A DNA stretch of 34,016 nucleotides, taken from CAYJBP01 sp964368605 (GTDB taxonomy: Bacteria; Bacillota; Dehalobacteriia; UBA4068). The stretch is taken from contig CAYJBP010000014.1 in assembly GCA_964368605.1 (NCBI GenBank), forward strand, positions 1-34,016, given 5' to 3'. The notes under the pieces were generated by a model, which worked only from the letters and a program-made list of their open reading frames with translations, had not been told where the DNA came from and searched no databases. The translations under genes and the position numbers were made by a program. Positions 1 through 8,531 of the stretch are shown piece after piece; the first letter of the stretch is position 1, and the number at the start of each line of letters is the position of its first letter.

Positions 1-29
1 GCTGTGGGTTAGCTTTAGCTAAACCCAGC
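1..29. terminator. Terminator-like hairpin downstream of radA, cut by window edge
   Basis: Just beyond the radA stop codon (radA reads leftwards) the sequence forms an imperfect inverted repeat, TGGGTTAGC against GCTAAACCCA with a one-base bulge, flanked by GCTG/CAGC-like ends. A second, very A/T-rich inverted repeat lies at about 47-64. Any T-run that would follow on the minus strand is outside the window, so a terminator is only suspected. Confidence 0.3.
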
Positions 30-74
30 TAGGCCAAACCCCTGCAATTTTTTGAAAAAAAATTGACTAAAACT

Positions 75-1436
75 TTATGCTAAGCCCAATATGGCTAGGG
101 CTTGGGGTAAATTGGGGGCGTTTAGCTTTTTGATATCTGTTTTAATAGCCGATTTTTTGCCCTGCTCGGTTGGGCTTAAGGCGGTTTTAAAGCCTAAGCT
201 GGCCGCTTCTTTTAATCTTCTATCGCTTTGAGCTACACTGCGTAGCTCGCCTAATAAGCCTATTTCGCCAAAAACCAATAGGCCGCTTTCCAATGGCTGC
301 TCTTTTAAAGACGATACTATTGCCGCCGCCGCTGCTAAATCTAAGGCGGTGTCTTCCACCTTTAAGCCTCCGGCTATATTTAAATATACATCACGATTGG
401 CCAGCGGCAAAGATAATTTACGCTCTAATACGGCCAATAACATCATTAGGCGCTGATAATCATAGCCGGCCGCCAAACGTCTGGCATTGCCATAGCCACT
501 TTGGGCAACTAAGGCTTGCACCTCCAGTAAAAGGGGGCGGCTACCTTGAATTATACATGTTAAGGCACTGCCCGGCAAACTTTGCTGATACTCGGCCAAA
601 AAATAGGCCGAGGGTTGCTCCAATGGCTGCAAGCCTAAAGCATTCATCTCGAAAATGCCTATTTCATTGGTGGCACCAAAACGATTTTTTATTGCCCGCA
701 AAAGCCTAAAAGCATTATGACGATCGCCCTCAAAGTAAAGCACGGTATCAACCATATGCTCCAATACCTTAGGGCCTGCTAATTGGCCATCTTTAGTTAC
801 ATGGCCAATTAAAATTACCGCACAATTATTGTGACGGGCAATTTCCAAACAGGCGGCAGTTACCGCCCTAACCTGCGATATCGAGCCGGCCGCACTTTGA
901 ATATTATCATCATATACGGCCTGAATACTATCAATAATCATTAGCTTTGGTTTAAGCTCTTTAGCCTGCTCTAAGGCTAGATTAATATTTGTTTCGGCCA
1001 AAAGATAAATGCTATCGGCCAAAGTTTCTAAGCGCTTAGCCCTTAGCTGGATTTGCTCGGCCGACTCCTCGCCGCTGATATAAAGGATTGGCCCCTGATT
1101 TTGCAATGAATGGGCAATCTGTAATAAAAGGGTGGATTTTCCAATACCAGGCTCGCCGGCTAAAAGTAGCGAAGATCCGGGCATAAGGCCACCACCCAAC
1201 ACATTATTAAGCTCATTATTAGCCAGGCTAAAGCGCTGATAATTAGTGGCTTCTACCTTAGTAATGGGCATGGCTTTATTGCTGAATAAACGCTCCGGAC
1301 GGCTGCCTACCTTAGCCTTTACCACCTTTTCTTCTACCATGGTATTCCAGTTGCCACAATGGGGGCAGCGCCCTTGCCATTTGGCTGTTTCGCCGCCGCA
1401 ATCAGAGCAAAAAAACAGCGTTCTTTCCTTAGCCAT
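75..1436 (-). CDS. radA: DNA repair protein RadA (Sms)
   Basis: A 453-residue cytoplasmic RecA-like ATPase that promotes branch migration of recombination intermediates and DNA repair. The order of domains is diagnostic. An N-terminal zinc ribbon has cysteines at residues 10, 13, 24 and 27. A RecA core follows with Walker A GEPGIGKS at residues 94-101. The RadA-specific KNRFG motif lies near residue 250, and the C-terminal third is Lon-protease-like. Length matches the family. The ATG directly follows the TAA stop of purB, and its ribosome site (GGAG) lies inside the purB end, so the two genes are co-transcribed and probably translationally coupled. No oddities seen. Confidence 0.97.
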   Translation of the reverse strand: MAKERTLFFCSDCGGETAKWQGRCPHCGNWNTMVEEKVVKAKVGSRPERLFSNKAMPITKVEATNYQRFSLANNELNNVLGGGLMPGSSLLLAGEPGIGKSTLLLQIAHSLQNQGPILYISGEESAEQIQLRAKRLETLADSIYLLAETNINLALEQAKELKPKLMIIDSIQAVYDDNIQSAAGSISQVRAVTAACLEIARHNNCAVILIGHVTKDGQLAGPKVLEHMVDTVLYFEGDRHNAFRLLRAIKNRFGATNEIGIFEMNALGLQPLEQPSAYFLAEYQQSLPGSALTCIIQGSRPLLLEVQALVAQSGYGNARRLAAGYDYQRLMMLLAVLERKLSLPLANRDVYLNIAGGLKVEDTALDLAAAAAIVSSLKEQPLESGLLVFGEIGLLGELRSVAQSDRRLKEAASLGFKTALSPTEQGKKSAIKTDIKKLNAPNLPQALAILGLA

Positions 1437-2729
1437 TTATAGCTCCGCCCTTTGATAAATATAATCTATATGTCGCAAATGGTACTCATTATCGAACAAT
1501 TCATTAATTTCCTCATTATCCAAGATACTGGTAATGGCCGGATCTTGCAAAATCAAAAACTGAAAATCGATTTGCTCCTCAAGGGCAGCTTCGGCATTAC
1601 GCTGTACTAATTCGCTGGCTGTTTCTCGATCTACACCATGGTTTAAAAGGGCTAGCAATACCCGTTGCGAGCAAACCAAGCCCAAGGTTAAATTTAAATT
1701 ACGGCGCATATGGTGCTCATTAATCACCAAGCTTTCCAATACATTGTGGAAGGTATGCAGCATATAATGCAAAGCAGTGCAGCTATCGGGTATGATAATC
1801 CGCTCGGTGGTCGAATGGGCCAAATCACGCTCATGCCAAAGCGAGATATTTTCCATTGCCGAATTGGCATAACCACGCAAAACCCTGGCCAGGCCGCTAA
1901 TCCGCTCACAAAAAACAGGATTGCGCTTATGAATTAAGGTGGAGGACATTAACTGGCCATCGGGCACCCTTTCTTCAACCTCGAGGATTTCGGTGCGTTG
2001 CAAATTGCGAATTTCGGTAGCAAATTTATCGATGCTGCTGCCAATAATTGCCATTGCGGTAATAAATTGGGCATGCCTATCCCTTTGCAGAATTTGGCTG
2101 GTAACAAAAGCCGGATGCAAGCCCAGCTTACGACATACATAAACCTCTACATGCGGATCGATATGGGCAAAAGTTCCCACCGCCCCCGATAATTTGCCTA
2201 CATTAATAACTTCGCGAGCATTTTGCAGCCTTTTAATCGAGCGATCGATTTCCATCGTCCAGGCGGCCATTTTAAGGCCAAAGCTCATTGGCTCAGCATG
2301 CAGGCCATGGGTGCGGCCAATCATCATCGTATACTTGTATTTGCGTGCCATATCGGCCAGCATCGAACGCAACTTATTTAAATAAGAAAGTAATAATTCC
2401 GAGGCTTGCAGCATTTGCAGGGATAATGAGGTATCTAAAACATCGGAAGAGGTTAGCCCTAAGTGCAGGTAGCGTGCAGAATCGCCAATATATTCTCCTA
2501 CAATGGTTAGGAAGGGAATTAAATCATGATTAGCGGTATTTTCGATTTTACGAATTTTTTCCATAGAAAAGGAGGCCTTTTCCTTAATATCGATAAAGGC
2601 CTGCTTGGGTATTAAATCTAAATCGGCCATGGCCTCGGCCGCCACAACTTCCACATCCAACATTAATTGAAAGCGGTTTTCATCACTCCAAATCTTTTCC
2701 ATCTCGGGTAAGGAATAGCGTTTTAGCAT
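1437..2729 (-). CDS. purB: Adenylosuccinate lyase PurB
   Basis: A 430-residue enzyme of the fumarase/aspartase superfamily. It splits SAICAR to AICAR and adenylosuccinate to AMP, releasing fumarate, in de novo purine synthesis. The substrate-binding segment GRTHGLHAEP with its active-site histidine is visible. The superfamily signature loop reads SSTLIHKRNP, a lyase variant of the more usual SSAMPHKRNP. The start is supported by AGGAGTG a few bases upstream and by a promoter about 45 bases before it. It is the first gene of a purB-radA pair. Other purine genes are not adjacent, and the leader is too short for a purine riboswitch. Confidence 0.95.
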   Translation of the reverse strand: MLKRYSLPEMEKIWSDENRFQLMLDVEVVAAEAMADLDLIPKQAFIDIKEKASFSMEKIRKIENTANHDLIPFLTIVGEYIGDSARYLHLGLTSSDVLDTSLSLQMLQASELLLSYLNKLRSMLADMARKYKYTMMIGRTHGLHAEPMSFGLKMAAWTMEIDRSIKRLQNAREVINVGKLSGAVGTFAHIDPHVEVYVCRKLGLHPAFVTSQILQRDRHAQFITAMAIIGSSIDKFATEIRNLQRTEILEVEERVPDGQLMSSTLIHKRNPVFCERISGLARVLRGYANSAMENISLWHERDLAHSTTERIIIPDSCTALHYMLHTFHNVLESLVINEHHMRRNLNLTLGLVCSQRVLLALLNHGVDRETASELVQRNAEAALEEQIDFQFLILQDPAITSILDNEEINELFDNEYHLRHIDYIYQRAEL

Positions 2730-2774
2730 AATTTCACTCCTAGATTTAATCTTATAATAAATGGTTTAATAATC

Positions 2775-2803
2775 ATTATACCATTAAAAATAAAATTTGC
2801 CAA
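2775..2803 (-). promoter_or_regulatory. Sigma-A-type promoter for purB-radA
   Basis: Read on the minus strand: -35 TTGGCA (2798-2803), 17-base spacer, -10 TATAAT (2775-2780). The -10 is perfect and the -35 differs at one base. It lies 45 bases before the purB start, leaving a short leader. It is divergent from the promoter at 2888-2916. Confidence 0.75.
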
Positions 2804-2887
2804 CTATTTTAGCGTTTTTTAGGCCAATTGTTTGAATAATGTGTTTTTTTGACAGCAAATTTAAAAACCATAATTGCAGGCCGACAA

Positions 2888-2916
2888 TTTACAAATAATT
2901 TTTTTTATGATACAAT
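2888..2916 (+). promoter_or_regulatory. Sigma-A-type promoter for the dehydrogenase-like gene
   Basis: TTTACA (2888-2893), a 17-base spacer, then TACAAT (2911-2916), each box one base from consensus. Transcription would start near 2923, about 65 bases before the ATG at 2987. Apart from the two divergent promoters I see nothing else in the 2730-2986 gap. Confidence 0.6.
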
Positions 2917-2986
2917 AAACACTGCCTGATTATTATATGATTTATTTGACTAAATTAGTTTTGGTAAATTTTGAATAGGAGATTAA

Positions 2987-3825
2987 ATGATGTTTAATAA
3001 ATTAGTGGCGATTGAGCCGGTACACTTAATACCTGCCATTGAGCAGGAATTGCATAAATATGCTAAAGAGGTAATATTTTACCCGGATATACCGCAAAAT
3101 GAAGCCGAAGTTAGCCTAAGAATAGCCGATGCCGATGCGGTATTGGTAAGCACTACCACCAAAATCGAATCCGAGGCTATTTTGCAGGCAGCCAACTTAA
3201 AGTATATTGGCATGTGTTGCAGCCTTTATGACGAAAAAAGCGCTACTGTTAGCTTAGCTGCCGCCCGCAGTAAAAATATTATTGTCAGCGGCGTTAGCGA
3301 TTATGGCGATACCGGAGTTGGCGAATTTATAGTTAGCGAGCTTGTGCAATTACTGCATGGCTATACCGAAAAAAAATGGGATTATGATTCGCGCGAGCTA
3401 CCCGGCTTAAAGGTTGGTATTATTGGTTTAGGCGTAACAGGCCTTGTTATAGCTAGGGCTATGCAATATTTTGGCGCCGATATATCTTATTATAGCAAAA
3501 CCCGCAAGCCGGAAGAGGAAGCTAAAAATATTAAATATCAAGAGCTTAATCAATTGCTGGCCGATAATGAAGTAATATGCACTTGTGTGAATAAAAATAT
3601 TATTCTCCTGCATGAGGAGCAATTTGCTGCTATGGGTAAGCATAAAATTCTAATTAATACCGGCGGCACACCCACCTTTGATTTAGAGCCTTTTACCAAA
3701 TTTATTAATGAGGATAATTATTTTATCTGCGACATGACCACCTGCCTAGGCGCAGACCATTTGCTGACGCATCCGAATGTTCGCTGCGTGGGCGAGGCCT
3801 CTGGCATGACCATGCAAGCCAAAGA
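2987..3825 (+). CDS. 2-hydroxyacid dehydrogenase-like NAD-binding protein, 3' end lost in gap
   Basis: The first 279 or so residues resemble the D-isomer-specific 2-hydroxyacid dehydrogenases. A divergent N-terminal substrate domain precedes a Rossmann domain with the dinucleotide motif GLGVTGLVIARA near residues 146-157. The residues that make these enzymes catalytic look absent. The usual NTARG segment reads NTGGTPTFD, so the arginine is missing. The usual TPH segment after NV reads VGEASG, so the histidine is missing. AGGAG lies a few bases before two adjacent ATG codons (2987 and 2990), and either could start the protein. It is the only plus-strand gene in the left 14 kb and has its own promoter. 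The gene runs into the N gap at 3826, so the true C-terminus is unknown. It may be a pseudoenzyme or act on a different substrate; I cannot name one. Confidence 0.7.
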
Positions 3826-3925
3826 NNNNNNNNNNNNNNNNNNNNNNNNNNNNNNNNNNNNNNNNNNNNNNNNNNNNNNNNNNNNNNNNNNNNNNNNNNN
3901 NNNNNNNNNNNNNNNNNNNNNNNNN
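3826..3925. other. Assembly gap (100 N)
   Basis: Exactly 100 consecutive N, the conventional placeholder for a scaffold join of unknown size. Coding sequence enters it from both sides: the plus-strand dehydrogenase-like gene on the left and the minus-strand coiled-coil gene on the right. Reading frames that run through the N are not real evidence. Confidence 0.99.
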
Positions 3926-4203
3926 TTACCAACCCTCTCCAGCTCTACTAGGCGCTGATTTTGCTGCCAAATTTTTTTGGCATAGCTATGGTTTTGTTTT
4001 TGCAATAGGCTGTTTTGCTTTTTTAAGCGATCCATTTCTTGCTGATTATTGCCTTGTACCTGCTCTAGTAGGCTCATCAAAATGCGCCTGCTCATACGCA
4101 AGCTAAAAACGCTATCCTCCAGATTCTGAATCTGATCCCGATAGCGTTTTATTTGTTGATTTTGTTGATTTTCCAGTCCATTAAAATCTGAATTTAGTTC
4201 CAT
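3926..4203 (-). CDS. Small coiled-coil protein, C-terminus lost in gap
   Basis: At least 92 residues, starting MELNSDFNGLENQQNQQ. It is very rich in Q, L, K, R, E and N, with heptad-like spacing of hydrophobic residues through most of its length, so a continuous coiled coil is likely. No signal peptide or membrane segment is seen. The start at 4203 is chosen because a strong GGGGG-type ribosome site sits just before it; a longer frame upstream would have none. It lies 62 bases downstream of the PHP gene in the same direction, with two hairpins in between. The family is not recognised. The gene is truncated by the N gap, so length and C-terminal domain are unknown. Confidence 0.6.
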
Positions 4204-4224
4204 TATTATCCCCCTTATCGGTTT

Positions 4225-4259
4225 AGCGATTGGCAATGCCATCGCTTTGGGGGCAAAGC
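4225..4259 (-). other. Two adjacent hairpins between PHP gene and coiled-coil gene
   Basis: On the plus strand AGCGAT (4225-4230) pairs with ATCGCT (4241-4246), enclosing GGC/GCC with an AAT loop. Overlapping it, GCTTTG (4244-4249) pairs perfectly with CAAAGC (4254-4259) around GGGG. The two helices share bases 4244-4246, so they cannot both form fully. No T-run follows on the minus strand, so this is not a standard terminator. Confidence 0.45.
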
Positions 4260-4265
4260 CAAACG

Positions 4266-5102
4266 CTAATATTGGGAGGCTTGGATTTTTTCTCTTTGTT
4301 CGGCCAATCTTTGCAATTGGCTTAGGGCGGTAATGCGGCAGGCTATTTGCCTTTTGCCCTCGATATGAAAATCCGAGCCGCCTGTAGCAGCCAGTTTAAA
4401 ATGATGCACCATTTGCAAGTATTTTTTTTCGGCCATTTTATTATGCTCGCTGGTATAAACCTCTATGCCGCCTAAGCCATGCCTAACCAGCTGCGGAATT
4501 AAATTATCGGGCACACCAACCCCGGGATGAGCCACCACTGCCACCCCATTATAACGATGGATTAAATCCATCGCTGCCAAGGGGCTTAACTTTAGCCTTG
4601 GCACATAAGCAGGCTTTTCCCTGGCCAGCCATTTTACAAAGGCCTCTTTAATATTTTGGCAATAACCGGCCTCGATCATCGCCTTGGCCACATGCGGCCG
4701 CCCCAAAGAATGGGCATTAGGTGCTTGAGCCAAAACCTGCTCCATGGCAAGCGGCATACCCAGTGCATTAAGACGACTGATGATTTTTTGGCAGCGATCC
4801 TCGCGTGCTTGCATAATTTTTAATAATTCGGCATCATATTGCATGGCGTCAATGTCCAGCCAATACCCAAGTATATGCACATCTTTATTATCATATTCAC
4901 TGGATAATTCAATACCCAAAATTAGTGGATAATCGACAGCCTTTGCATAATCTCTTGCTGCAAAAAGTCCGTTTATTGTGTCATGATCGGTGATGGCTAT
5001 GCCGGTTAAATCCTCATTTTTACGAGCAAAATCGATGATTTGCCGATAATCCCATTGTCCATCCGATGCTGTGCTATGAATATGCATATCAAAACCGCTC
5101 AT
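4266..5102 (-). CDS. PHP-domain metal-dependent phosphoesterase
   Basis: A 278-residue PHP-family protein of the group that includes RNase AM/YciV and 3',5'-nucleotide bisphosphate phosphatases. All expected metal-site motifs are visible: HIHS at residues 7-10, TDHDT around 38-42, the glutamate in GIELS (65), H76, AHPG near 194 and GSDFH near 243-247. It is expected to hydrolyse phosphoester bonds in a small nucleotide or RNA 5' ends; the exact substrate cannot be told. AAGGAGGTGG lies just before the ATG. It follows the M19 dipeptidase gene by 33 bases in the same direction, and the small coiled-coil gene lies downstream. Confidence 0.88.
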   Translation of the reverse strand: MSGFDMHIHSTASDGQWDYRQIIDFARKNEDLTGIAITDHDTINGLFAARDYAKAVDYPLILGIELSSEYDNKDVHILGYWLDIDAMQYDAELLKIMQAREDRCQKIISRLNALGMPLAMEQVLAQAPNAHSLGRPHVAKAMIEAGYCQNIKEAFVKWLAREKPAYVPRLKLSPLAAMDLIHRYNGVAVVAHPGVGVPDNLIPQLVRHGLGGIEVYTSEHNKMAEKKYLQMVHHFKLAATGGSDFHIEGKRQIACRITALSQLQRLAEQREKIQASQY

Positions 5103-5135
5103 TGGCCACCTCCTTAAATTTTTGGTTTAACTGTT

Positions 5136-6059
5136 TTAATCAGGCAAAACCTGCTCCAATACCCGCAACCAGTTTTTGCCGCTTATTTTAGCAATATCTT
5201 CATCTTTAAAGCCTCTTTGCTTTAGCTCTTCAAGCAGTAGCGGTAAATCTTCGATGCCCTTAATATCGGGCGGTAGCTCGGTGCCGTCGAAATCGGAGCC
5301 AATAGCCACATGGTCGATGCCGGCCACCGTTACTGCATGCTCGATATGCTCGGCAATACGCTTTAACGAAGGCTTGCCGCCCAAAAACTGTGGCACAAAG
5401 TAAATGCCTGCTACGCCACCTGCTTGTGCTAGCATTTTTAATTGGCTATCATCTAAATTGCGACGGCTGCATTCCGGCGCTAAGGCTGTGCAGCCGGTAT
5501 GAGATACTATAATAGGCTGCTCGCTTAAATCCATCATCTCGGACAGGCTTTGCGCCGATAAATGGGCGCCGTCTAGGACTAAACCTTTTTGATTGGCAAA
5601 GCTAATCGCCCTTTTGCCTAAGGCGGTTATGCCGCCGCCATCCAGGCAGCCGCCGGCTAAGCAAGTGCTATAATTCCAGGTTAGGCCTAAAAGCCTTAAT
5701 CCCTTATCAAAGGCTTGCTCTAGGCGGCTTAATATATCTTTATGGCCTAAAAAATGCGCACCTTCGGCACCTAATAGCAAAAATTTACGTGGTGGCACTT
5801 GTTTAAGCTGATTGCTATTTAAAAGCAAATCCAAATTGGGGGTAGTTGCCAAATCGCTCTTTAGGCAATTAAGCAAATAATTAAACTGCTCCCAGGCAAT
5901 ACGGATATTATACTTATCCCGATCCAGGTAAATAGCGCTAAAGCCGATATCAGCTATCTGCTTAAAGCGTTGCCAATCCACATGGGCTGCCCGGTTTTGA
6001 TTAAGATTTGCTTGTTTATGATAATGTAAAATGGTGTCCCAATGACCATCAATAATCAT
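5136..6059 (-). CDS. Membrane dipeptidase family (peptidase M19)
   Basis: A 307-residue zinc dipeptidase of the renal dipeptidase family, expected to cleave dipeptides, including ones with a C-terminal D-residue. The metal ligands are readable: DGHWD at residues 4-8, the bridging glutamate in GAEGAH, the histidine in VSHTGC and the aspartate in IGSDFDG. The frame extends seven codons further, but CAGGAGG lies at the right distance from the ATG at 6059, so I choose that start. No signal peptide is seen, so it is probably cytoplasmic, as for many bacterial members. A 7-bp hairpin (6074-6080 with 6087-6093) sits just upstream of the ribosome site and could modulate initiation. The gene follows ymdB in the same direction. 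Confidence 0.9.
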   Translation of the reverse strand: MIIDGHWDTILHYHKQANLNQNRAAHVDWQRFKQIADIGFSAIYLDRDKYNIRIAWEQFNYLLNCLKSDLATTPNLDLLLNSNQLKQVPPRKFLLLGAEGAHFLGHKDILSRLEQAFDKGLRLLGLTWNYSTCLAGGCLDGGGITALGKRAISFANQKGLVLDGAHLSAQSLSEMMDLSEQPIIVSHTGCTALAPECSRRNLDDSQLKMLAQAGGVAGIYFVPQFLGGKPSLKRIAEHIEHAVTVAGIDHVAIGSDFDGTELPPDIKGIEDLPLLLEELKQRGFKDEDIAKISGKNWLRVLEQVLPD

Positions 6060-6073
6060 TTTTGCCTCCTGCT

Positions 6074-6093
6074 TAACCACGTGCTTGTGGTTA
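6074..6093 (-). other. Hairpin preceding the M19 ribosome site
   Basis: TAACCAC (6074-6080) and GTGGTTA (6087-6093) form a perfect 7-bp stem around a 6-base loop. On the minus strand it ends a few bases before the AGGAGG of the dipeptidase gene and has no T-run. It may affect translation or mRNA stability. Confidence 0.35.
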
Positions 6094-6118
6094 TACTTAA
6101 TTTTGGATAATTATTCTT

Positions 6119-6904
6119 TTAAAGGGCGGCTTCGCTAAAATTTAGGGTTTCGATATTTTGGCAGCGGCCATTAGTAGCCAAGTCAAAAATCACGCCATTA
6201 AATTGCCTATCGCCATGGGCAGGCTCGAAGCGACGGGGCAATTTGCCTAAAAATTTATCAATAATAATATCCCGCTCTACACCCAAAATCGAATCCTTAG
6301 GGCCGGTCATGCCGGCATCGGTGATATAGCCGGTGCCTTTGTTTAAAATTCGCTGATCATTAGTTTGAACATGGGTATGCGTGCCGGCCAATGCACTGAT
6401 GCGGCCATCGGCATACCAGGCCAGAGCCATTTTTTCGCTGGTGGCTTCGGCATGAAAATCAACAAAAATATAGGGGGTTTGATTGCCTACTTCTTTTAAG
6501 ATATTATCTAAAGCCATAAAAGGGCAATGGCCATTATCCATAAAAACTCGGCCGATTAAATTAATTAATAAAACTTGCTCTTGCCCCACTGTAAATAAGG
6601 CATAACCGCTACCGGGCAGGCTGGCATGCCCCATATTGGCCGGCCGAATAATTTGGGGGCTTTGATCGATAAATTTAAAAATTTCGCGATTATGCCAAGC
6701 ATGATTACCCAAGGTAAAGGCATCTATCCCAATATTATAAAGCGATTTATAGCTATTAAAATTAAGGCCAAAACCACCGGCGGCATTTTCGGCATTGGCA
6801 ATTGTAAAATCTATTTTAAGCTCGGTTTGCAGGCGAGGCAAATTATTTTCGATAATTTCTCGTCCGGCTCTGCCAAAAATATCTCCTATAAATAGTATAC
6901 GCAT
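6119..6904 (-). CDS. ymdB: Metallophosphoesterase YmdB (2',3'-cyclic-nucleotide phosphodiesterase family)
   Basis: A 261-residue calcineurin-like phosphoesterase of the YmdB (TIGR00282) family. The Bacillus subtilis member hydrolyses cyclic nucleotides and affects motility, biofilm choice and RNase Y-dependent mRNA levels. The metal-site motifs are all present: GDIFGRAGR from residue 7, AENAAGG (39-45), GNHAWHN (66-72), FHAE (150-153) and GTHTHVQT (175-182). AAGGTGG before the ATG at 6904 decides the start; the open frame is 19 codons longer. It lies directly downstream of rny, as in Bacillus, but a terminator hairpin at 6939-6967 lies between them. Confidence 0.93.
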   Translation of the reverse strand: MRILFIGDIFGRAGREIIENNLPRLQTELKIDFTIANAENAAGGFGLNFNSYKSLYNIGIDAFTLGNHAWHNREIFKFIDQSPQIIRPANMGHASLPGSGYALFTVGQEQVLLINLIGRVFMDNGHCPFMALDNILKEVGNQTPYIFVDFHAEATSEKMALAWYADGRISALAGTHTHVQTNDQRILNKGTGYITDAGMTGPKDSILGVERDIIIDKFLGKLPRRFEPAHGDRQFNGVIFDLATNGRCQNIETLNFSEAAL

Positions 6905-6938
6905 TTTTATCCACCTTGCTAAAAAATATTTTAAAAAC

Positions 6939-6967
6939 GGGGCTGTGACAATAGCTGTCACAACCCC
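6939..6967 (-). terminator. Terminator between rny and ymdB
   Basis: A 12-base stem with one mismatch (6939-6950 with 6956-6967) around a 5-base loop. On the minus strand the GGGGTTGTGACA arm comes first and the hairpin is followed by GTTTTT. It would attenuate read-through from rny into ymdB. Related hairpins end other units at 15170, 31381 and 33616. Confidence 0.65.
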
Positions 6968-6995
6968 TTGTTACTTTAATAATTATAATTGCAAA

Positions 6996-8531
6996 TTATT
7001 TTGCATAATCAATTACTCTGGTTTCCCTAATTAATACTACTTTGATTTGGCCTGGATATTCCAATTCGGCTTCGATTTTTTTAGCAATATCACGGGCAAA
7101 ACTGGTAGCCATAACATCATTAATTTTATCGGGCTGAACGATAATTCTAATTTCCCTACCTGCTTGAATGGCAAATGATTTTTCTACGCCTTCAAAGCTA
7201 TCGGCTAATTCTTCTAATTTTTGCAAGCGCTTGATATAGTATTCTAAGCTTTCGCGTCTGGCACCAGGGCGGGCGGCCGAAACAGTATCGGCGGCTTGTA
7301 CCAGGGCAGCTTCTAAGGATTCAACCTCTACATCGCCATGATGAGCCATAATGGCATGCAAAACGCCGGGCCCTTCTTTATACTTTTTGGCTAAATCGGC
7401 ACCAATTACTACATGCGAGCCTTCTACCTCGTGGTCGATGGCCTTGCCGATATCATGGAGCAAACCTGCCCTTTTGGCAAGGGCTATATCGGCACCCAAT
7501 TCGGCAGCCATAACGCCTGCTAAATGAGCAACCTCTACAGAATGTTTAAGCACATTTTGGCCATAGCTGGTACGGAATTTTAATCTACCTAAAAGCTTAA
7601 TCAGTTCGCTATGTAGGCCATGAACATTGGTATCAAAGGTAGCTTGCTCGCCTTCGTCCCAAATGGTTTGTTCAACCTCTTTACCTGCTTTTTCAACCAT
7701 TTCCTCAATGCGGCCCGGTTGAATACGGCCGTCTAGAATTAATTTTTCCAGGGCAATACGGGCAATTTCCCTACGAACAGGGTCGAAACCGGATAAAGTT
7801 ACGGCTTCGGGGGTATCGTCGATTAAAAGATTGATGCCGGTCATGGCCTCTAAGGTGCGAATATTACGCCCTTCACGGCCGATAATACGCCCTTTCATTT
7901 CATCATTGGGTAAAGATACTACCGAAACGGTAGTTTCGGCCACATGGTCGGCGGCTACCCTTTGAATGGCCGAAGCCACAATTTCGCGTGCTCTTTTTTC
8001 GCCTTCTTCACGGGCTTGGTTTTCGATATCTTTGATTAAAATAGCAGCTTCATGCTTTACTTCATCTTCGATGCTATGCAATAAAATCTGCTTTGCTTCT
8101 TGGCTGGTAATACCGGAAATGCTTTCCAGCTCGGCCACTTTTTGCTGTTTTAGCTGTTCTATTTCGCCTTTGTGTTTTTCGATCAATTCATCTTTTAGGC
8201 GTAAATTCTCTTCTTTCTTTTCGATGCCTTCGAGCTTGCGGTCGATATCTTCTTCTTTTTTCTGCAAGCGTTTTTCCTGACGGGTTAATTCATTGCGTCT
8301 TTCACGGTTTTCTTTTTCGGCTTCTTCCCTTTTTTGATGAATACTTTCCTTAGCTTCTAAAAGGGCTTCTTTTTTGCGGGTTTCGCTTTCTTTTTTAGCG
8401 TCTATCAAGATTTTTGCGGCAGCTTCTTCGGCCGATTTAATCTTGGCTTCGGCTAAGTTTTTGCGAATTAAATAACCTGCTCCAAAGCCTAAAATCAGAC
8501 ATACTATCCCGGATATAATAGCTGTGATCAA
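6996..8531 (-). CDS. rny: Ribonuclease Y
   Basis: A 511-residue membrane-anchored endoribonuclease that initiates mRNA decay in many Gram-positive bacteria. Domains in order are one N-terminal transmembrane helix (about 1-23), a long charged coiled coil (about 30-190), a KH RNA-binding domain with GRIIGREGRNIR, and an HD domain with LLHDIGKAIDHE. The C-terminal tail ends in a beta-rich segment. Length is typical. The start codon is TTG at 8529-8531, supported by a perfect AGGAGG eight bases upstream; no better ATG exists. Upstream lies an unusually structured leader of about 180 bases with its own promoter and an intrinsic terminator, implying control of rny expression at transcription elongation. 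ymdB follows. Confidence 0.97.
   Translation of the reverse strand: MITAIISGIVCLILGFGAGYLIRKNLAEAKIKSAEEAAAKILIDAKKESETRKKEALLEAKESIHQKREEAEKENRERRNELTRQEKRLQKKEEDIDRKLEGIEKKEENLRLKDELIEKHKGEIEQLKQQKVAELESISGITSQEAKQILLHSIEDEVKHEAAILIKDIENQAREEGEKRAREIVASAIQRVAADHVAETTVSVVSLPNDEMKGRIIGREGRNIRTLEAMTGINLLIDDTPEAVTLSGFDPVRREIARIALEKLILDGRIQPGRIEEMVEKAGKEVEQTIWDEGEQATFDTNVHGLHSELIKLLGRLKFRTSYGQNVLKHSVEVAHLAGVMAAELGADIALAKRAGLLHDIGKAIDHEVEGSHVVIGADLAKKYKEGPGVLHAIMAHHGDVEVESLEAALVQAADTVSAARPGARRESLEYYIKRLQKLEELADSFEGVEKSFAIQAGREIRIIVQPDKINDVMATSFARDIAKKIEAELEYPGQIKVVLIRETRVIDYAK

Noticed and set aside
293..709. 138-codon plus-strand frame inside radA
   Set aside because: Antisense shadow of a clear gene, with no family signature.
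2730..2774. Purine riboswitch before purB
   Set aside because: The leader from the predicted promoter is only about 40 bases, too short for a purine aptamer.
3718..4242. Minus-strand frame running through the N gap
   Set aside because: The part beyond the gap is antisense to the dehydrogenase-like gene and continuity rests only on N bases; only 3926-4203 is kept.
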